Positions 59,314 through 64,000 of a stretch of DNA of 64,000 bases are shown here, in pieces. The notes under the pieces were generated by a model. That model made no database searches and was not told where the DNA came from. It saw only the letters and a program-made list of their open reading frames with translations. The position numbers were made by a program, and so were the translations under genes. Position 1 is the stretch's first letter. Every line of letters begins with the position of its first letter. The DNA comes from Darksidea phi (Eukaryota > Ascomycota > Dothideomycetes > Pleosporales > Lentitheciaceae), in contig JASJFT010000104.1 of assembly GCA_030770425.1 (NCBI GenBank), positions 62,001-126,000 of the forward strand, read 5' to 3'.

Positions 59314-60145
59314 ACATGAGAAACTGATGGGCAGATGGGAGGAGGACTAGCTGAGCAGGGAAATGGCCAGTTGGGATGTGATGGAGTCTGATGGCTTTCT
59401 ATTTACACATATTCGCTTGCTTCACGTCGATACCCACGGTCTTTACGTTATTGCAAAGCTATCAATTAGATTGCGGAGAGGTAAGAGGTGAGCAGTCGTT
59501 TGAAGGAGTACTACGACACAGGGTGTAATATGCGTTACGTAGACATGAATCATGAGATGTATAATTAGACAGGGAATACAGATTGTAATACTATACGCAG
59601 CGACGGACGAGCTGAAGTGCTGAATGGTTCTCTAAATCTCGTGTTTTAACAACCTGTTCTAGAAGCGCTAAGCCCAAACCAACACTAGTTTGGAGCTAGG
59701 CGGATCCTATTTAACCGCCACATGCCTCGCGTTATCTAGCAATTCTTTCTGTTTTTCCCCTACTAATACCATACGCCCTGAAGCTGCGCCATGGTTGCAA
59801 TGTCGTCTACGAAGCGTCCTCGGCCATTGGCGATCGATGCGAAAGTCAGAACTACCCCTAAGCGGCTTTGCACGTACGCGGCTCTAATCCTCGCGCCGCT
59901 TCCCTTACTAAATGCTCCAGTATGAAGCAAAAAGAAGTTGATTTGGAGAAGAAGTAAAACGGGCTTCCGAACATGATGCCAATTTACTAATTATTACTCT
60001 CAGCGTCAAGTCTAATGACAAGTCTATACAGTTAACCAAGAAGCGCGGCCAGCACACGAAGAAGAAAGGCACCCTGAAGACTGAGTAAGCCTAATTTCTT
60101 TTACCTGGGGCTATTATTGATAGACGTTGCAGCCCTTCCGACGAG
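59314..60145. other. intergenic stretch with possible 5' exons of the next gene
   Basis: Most of this holds nothing recognisable. 60,004-60,084 could be an exon: it is open, Lys-rich (a TKKRGQHTKKKG-type segment, nuclear-signal-like), preceded by CTCTCAG and followed by GTAAGC, and would join in phase to the frame just upstream of 60,146. The implied intron is only 39 nt. A first exon starting near 59,790 (rich in KRPRP-type basic residues) is conceivable. Confidence 0.35.
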
Positions 60146-61107
60146 ATGCTCATCTCCTACTCAAAATCCTCGACCCTCGCACTTGTCACAGCGATGCGCT
60201 CCTACCTCCCTCGGGAGCTGTCCGACATGGTGTACAAGGAATTGTGGATGGCAGAGAAGTCCTTGGCTATGGTACAGGGCATAATGTATCGTCCTGCATG
60301 CACTAAAAGTCCTTGTCAATGTCTGCACATGCGCAAACTGCCGACATTCATTGATGTGGCTTTCGTCGGCGCCGAGGCGGCATTAGAGGCTGTAGAGGCT
60401 CTGTATAAGTTCGGCATCCTAACCAATCACCCGACACTGGCCGGGGTTTACGCGCTGGAACAAATCAAGCCTTTAATAGGCAACGATGCGTTCCACGTCG
60501 GGCTGAATCCTGCCTCCGTCCTGCGCGAAATGTCGGTCAACGTAGAGGTAGAACGATATCGTGAGGACACCGAACGGGCGCCGTGGGCCAACCACGAAGA
60601 GCTAACGGAGTACTTTGAGTTGCTGCTGAGGATCGTCAACAAGTCGCGCTTCCATCTACGGATCACGCTCAGTGAACGCTATGTGAGGCTCAATTTGCTT
60701 GAAGAGTTCCTCAACGCCATGAGGCCAGTTGTCCATATCTTCAAGAAGGAGGGTGCGGACGTGCACGTAAACTTTTCATACCGCTACAGAAAATCGGCTT
60801 CCGCACCCGTCGAATATTGTCTTCTTAACGCTATTGCCGGGCCGGAAAGCGGATGGAAGAACGATATGGTCGAGTGGTTAGACCATGTAAGTGGGAGCCT
60901 TGGCCCTTTCAACCTGGGGTATTCGCTTGCTAATCTCGAACAAAGCAATGGCCCATCAAGTACGGACACCGATTGTACTTGGTCGAGAACGAGCCCGGCT
61001 ACATACCGGATAGGTGCTATGAAGCCACGTCGAGCGAAGACGATAACGATTTTCTCGAGTCGGAAAGTCAGTGGGATGACGATGATGACGACGACTATTA
61101 TCTCTAA
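60146..61107 (+). CDS. F-box-like protein with acidic tail, unknown function
   Basis: The unspliced frame reads on to 61,201 in a wrong frame. Removing a 59-nt intron (60887-60945, GTAAGT to AAAG, with a GCTAAT branch-like site) joins 60146-60886 to 60946-61107 and gives 300 aa ending in a strongly acidic tail (QWDDDDDDDYYL). The N-terminus has LPRELSDMVYKELW, like the F-box-type openings of many fungal proteins. The middle has no other recognisable domain. Upstream Lys-rich exons may add more N-terminal sequence. If the F-box reading is right, it would be a substrate adaptor of an SCF ubiquitin ligase; that is inference from a short motif. Confidence 0.6.
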
Positions 61108-61439
61108 GGCCTTTTTTCTTGTACAGTGGCTGCGGGAGGGGAATTTAGCTAAGGCCATTTTGAGAATACCATATATAGGCAGATGCCTAGGATGTTGCTA
61201 AAGCAGCGACACTATCTATAGTATGTGCGCTCAGAATTCTGCATGGAGGCGGTTCCTGAATATTCTTGCTACGTCCGGAGTGGAATGTTAGCCCAGACGC
61301 AAGAATGACAGAAAAATGTGCCCGTATCTTGGCACTCACTTCGTCGTTCACGGAAGTTGTTGCTCTTTGTAACGAGATACAAAGAGTGGCAGCTCCTTAG
61401 GGACATCGCGGAGTCTTACATCTAATTTTAATCATTGAA

Positions 61440-61728
61440 GAACAAGGTACGCCTTTTAGTTGCTAGCTACTTTTTAATTCAAATTTATTTCTCCTTATAC
61501 TATTATAGTTAGGCTTTTAATATATAATTATCTCTATAATAAGAATGGAGTCTGTACTTTTATAATATCTTTCTAGCTCTCTTATTATTAAATAACTAAG
61601 TTATACATAATATAAGATTATACTATATACTATATTAGTTTTACTAGTAAATACTTCTATAAATACTTAATACTATTATTATATTATAGCTTATACTAGC
61701 TATTTTAGATTTAATAAATTACTTATTT
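61440..61728. repeat. AT-rich, RIP-like island
   Basis: About 290 bases are very AT-rich with many TA steps and few CG or CA steps, in sharp contrast to both flanks. This is the look of repeats mutated by repeat-induced point mutation. No protein-coding frame survives. Confidence 0.6.
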
Positions 61729-62130
61729 TGTTACGAACGGCATGGATGCCATGACACGTTGGCAACTAGGGTTCACAGACGTTAAACCAATCACCGCTTC
61801 CGATGAAGAATACGCCGCGGACCTCATAATTGGGGACTTGGGATGGGAAGCTGACTACAATATGGACACGTGACTGAAGGATTACGTTACGTGATGGAGT
61901 AGTAGATCTGTCACGACAGAGCCACAGATCCACGAAACCAAATTGATATATAACAACCACGAATCTCCCAGATAGTTTCCCTTCTTCACAGTCAACATTA
62001 TCAACCTTGATACTTAGCTACTATCAAACTATTGTACTATCACCCAATCGCTCTATATCCAGCCTCTCCTCCCTCAGTGACCAAACCCCCAAACGACGCC
62101 GAACAACCCATCTGGCCCTGACGCCGTTTA
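61729..62130 (+). mobile_element. probable LTR fragment
   Basis: The segment starts TGTTACGAACGG directly at the edge of the AT island and has a TATA-like TTGATATATAACAAC at about 61,943. It is then C/T-rich and ends near GACGCCGTTTAACA before AT-rich sequence resumes. This is how many fungal Ty3-type LTRs look. I see no internal retroelement genes and no second copy in the window. Confidence 0.4.
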
Positions 62131-62139
62131 ACATATTTA

Positions 62140-62445
62140 TATCAACTCTATTACGTTTCGTTCCCTATTAACCTTTTCATTTTCCTATTTTCCTATTTCC
62201 TTTTACTATATTAGATAAAGGGCCCCTATCCTTAAACTCTTATAGTACTATCCTAGTATAGCTTTAATATACTAATCTTACCCTTGGGTAATTCGAAGGC
62301 CACCTTAGCTATTATAACTCCTAGTTGATTACCCCTAATCCTGGGGTCTTACAAACTCCTCTATATTAATAAGTAGAAACTATTTAATATTATTACGAAT
62401 ATTATTTAATGTCAGATTTAGTATACTAGTACAAAACCGGTAGAT
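62140..62445. repeat. second AT-rich, RIP-like island
   Basis: Base composition is like the island at 61,440-61,728: TA-rich, with short pyrimidine runs and no open frame. It probably represents the mutated interior of a retroelement. Confidence 0.55.
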
Positions 62446-62450
62446 CTAAG

Positions 62451-62528
62451 TGTTGAAGCAAGTGATTGTATTGATTGATTGTAGATGTAGATAGGCGGGA
62501 TACTTTATATATATCCCCGTACCCAACA
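62451..62528 (-). mobile_element. very short LTR-like element, 78 bp
   Basis: The element begins TGTTG and ends CAACA, with a TATA-like TATATATA at about 62,507-62,514. Read on the minus strand it starts TGTTGGGTACGGGGATATAT, a start seen in Copia-type LTRs. No target duplication is visible at its edges. It might be a TRIM-like or solo LTR. Confidence 0.4.
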
Positions 62529-62824
62529 CCTGTTACAGTATGCTCCAGCCACCGTTGCATCAGATAGAGGGTTTAATATAGCTCTAAATGCTGAATTGGC
62601 ATGAGAACACATTGAAAACCGTAAGGAACGAGATGCAAGACACGTAAATTTGATGTTTTGTATTTGCTACCGTATTAGGATGAGCGAAAGACTGTCCTGC
62701 TAGCGCCGTAAGGGAGTGATGAGACTTCTTGTTAGGATCGCGAAAGTGATAACTCTGCTCAAATGCCTGTCGGTTATGCTCCGTCTACAAGCGATTTGGG
62801 GGCTCTTTTTTTTCTCAAGTTTGG

Positions 62825-64000
62825 TTAATGCTCCTCATAATGAACACATTTACACTCGACACAATCGCACTCAGTCCCGCACTCACATCCCCTCGGTCCA
62901 GGCTGCGGCCGCAGATCTCGCGGCGTGAAGACAAGGCGGCACGCGTCCTGCCGGGAACGGAACCCGTTAGCCTCGAACGGCGCCATGGAGAGCGGCGTCG
63001 TCTCGGGCGCGACCGACAGGCGGAACGCGCGGACGACTGCCGCCAAGATCATGCGCATCTGGAAGATGGCCATGTTGCCTCCTGGACAGCGACGGGCGCC
63101 TATCCCAAAGGGTGCAAGGCAACGACGCCGCTCAGTATTCAGGCTGGAGTCGTCGTCTAGCCAGCGCCCCGGGTCGAACTCGTCTAGTTGGGGAATAGGT
63201 CCGGCCGCTGCCGACTGAGCGAGAGCGACTGTGTCGTCACAACAGTACCTGCAGGGATATAGTAGCCTAGTATGTCTAGGCCACCCTGAGGCACGACGCG
63301 GCTACCCGTTAGGGCCACCGGCGGGCGGAATCGAAGGCCCTCTGTGATGCAGGCATTGAGCAGCTTCAGGTTCTCGAGATCGTTGAACCCTTCGACTGAC
63401 TGGAGCTCCTCATGCATAGCCTCAACTAGGCTTGGTTCTCGGGCGAGATAATAGAAGATGAAGGCAAGTGCCGATGACGTGGTCTCAGTGGCGGCGAGGA
63501 TCTGGCCGGCCATCTCGGCACTGATTTCAGTCTTACTCTCTCCAAATCGCTCGTCCTTCATGTTCTCCATGAGTAGTTCGTATATCGCGGACACGTCTCC
63601 ATTCCCCTTCTCCATTTCGGCTTGCTCAACGACTTCTCTACCGAGATGGAACAAATAGTCGCTAGAGCGAACTCGAAAGGCAGCATGGCGAAAGGGGCTC
63701 AGTTTCAACCATTCGAAGAACCACTCGGGAAGACAGAGGCGCCACACGACGAGGAAGTTGTACTCGCCGACAACATGGGGGAAGTCTCCTGGCTCTAGAT
63801 TCGCCTGGGGGCCGGCCATGACAACCTGCGAGTTCAGAAGCGTCGCGATGCGTAAGTGATAGACGATGTCTTCCGGATCTCTGCCCTGAGATGCACCCAG
63901 ATTGACGATCATCTGCGCGATGTTCTTCTCGAATGTAGGCTGCCAATACCGAAGTGCCTTGGTTGTCGATGCCATCATGACGGGGCGGCGGCGCGAGCGA
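62825..64000 (-). pseudogene. cytochrome P450, 5' end outside window, one frameshift
   Basis: The N-terminal third lies beyond the right edge. From there the frame reads through the C-helix region, the I-helix (AATETTSS) and the K-helix ExxR (EGLRFRPP) to a TAG at 63186-63184, just after RPDLFPN. The next frame continues exactly where the family should: LDEFDPGRWL, then the heme-binding loop FGIGARRCPG near 63,090. One base appears to be missing at about 63,184-63,189, and no GT-AG intron can bridge it. The gene is either a recent pseudogene or carries a sequencing error. The last 20 residues are Cys-rich, which may be intron read-through, since a GTGAGT sits there. The oxidised substrate is unknown. 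Confidence 0.8.

Larger units (their letters stand above)
61108..62824. other. 1.7-kb transposon-debris region
   Basis: No gene is present. The stretch alternates between two AT-rich islands and two LTR-like pieces, listed separately. It separates the gene-rich part from the broken P450. Confidence 0.65.

Noticed and set aside
61127..61201. Extension of the F-box-like protein to 351 aa
   Set aside because: It depends on reading through an intron with a clear GTAAGT donor. The spliced frame ends earlier in a coherent acidic tail.

Overview
The window comes from a filamentous ascomycete (Pezizomycotina; a Dothideomycete or relative is my guess, not shown). Introns are short (about 45-106 nt) with GTAAGT/GTATGT-type donors. 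The gene families are typical of these fungi: a giant modular NRPS, an ABCC transporter with 12 introns, a UstYa/DUF3328 protein, a SAT4-type rhodopsin-domain protein and a secreted GH37 trehalase. The right end has AT-rich islands of the kind left by repeat-induced point mutation. I checked every spliced model below by reading-frame phase across the proposed junctions.

Left edge (1-5.2 kb): a decayed hAT transposase tail, an unrecognised multi-spanning membrane protein, a gene-poor stretch holding a homopolymer tract with a 10-N assembly gap, and a DUF829 (PaxU/TMEM53-like) hydrolase.

Core (5.2-35.8 kb): one minus-strand NRPS gene of about 23.7 kb (4 exons, about 7,846 aa) that naive ORF calling breaks into four pieces. 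Its order is partial C, A1-T1-E1, C1-A2-T2, C2-A3-T3-E2, C3-A4-T4, C4-A5-T5-E3, C5-T6, C6-T7. It has five adenylation domains, six well-formed thiolation sites, epimerases after residues 1, 3 and 5, a sixth module that has lost its A domain, and a last thiolation domain whose phosphopantetheine serine is Leu. The predicted D-L-D-L-D-L hexapeptide logic resembles what I recall of the Fusarium NRPS4 (fusahexin) and Alternaria AbNPS2/Cochliobolus NPS4 lineage. A divergently transcribed ABCC exporter shares its upstream region, and the DUF829 hydrolase follows its 3' end, so the three look like a compact peptide-biosynthesis locus.

Middle (36-50.4 kb): mostly housekeeping or secretory genes. These are a proline-iminopeptidase-like hydrolase, a secreted trehalase, a small secreted six-cysteine protein that appears only after splicing, a small mitochondrial-type membrane protein, a GH47 alpha-mannosidase flanked by inverted copies of a short repeat, an intracellular M4 (protealysin-like) metallopeptidase with 18-residue repeats, and a GNAT acetyltransferase.

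Right part (51-64 kb): a UstYa-like oxidase, a neighbouring small secreted/membrane protein, a SAT4-type membrane protein, an APC permease with a 24-nt microexon, an F-box-like acidic-tailed protein, then AT-rich transposon debris and a frameshifted cytochrome P450 that runs off the window.
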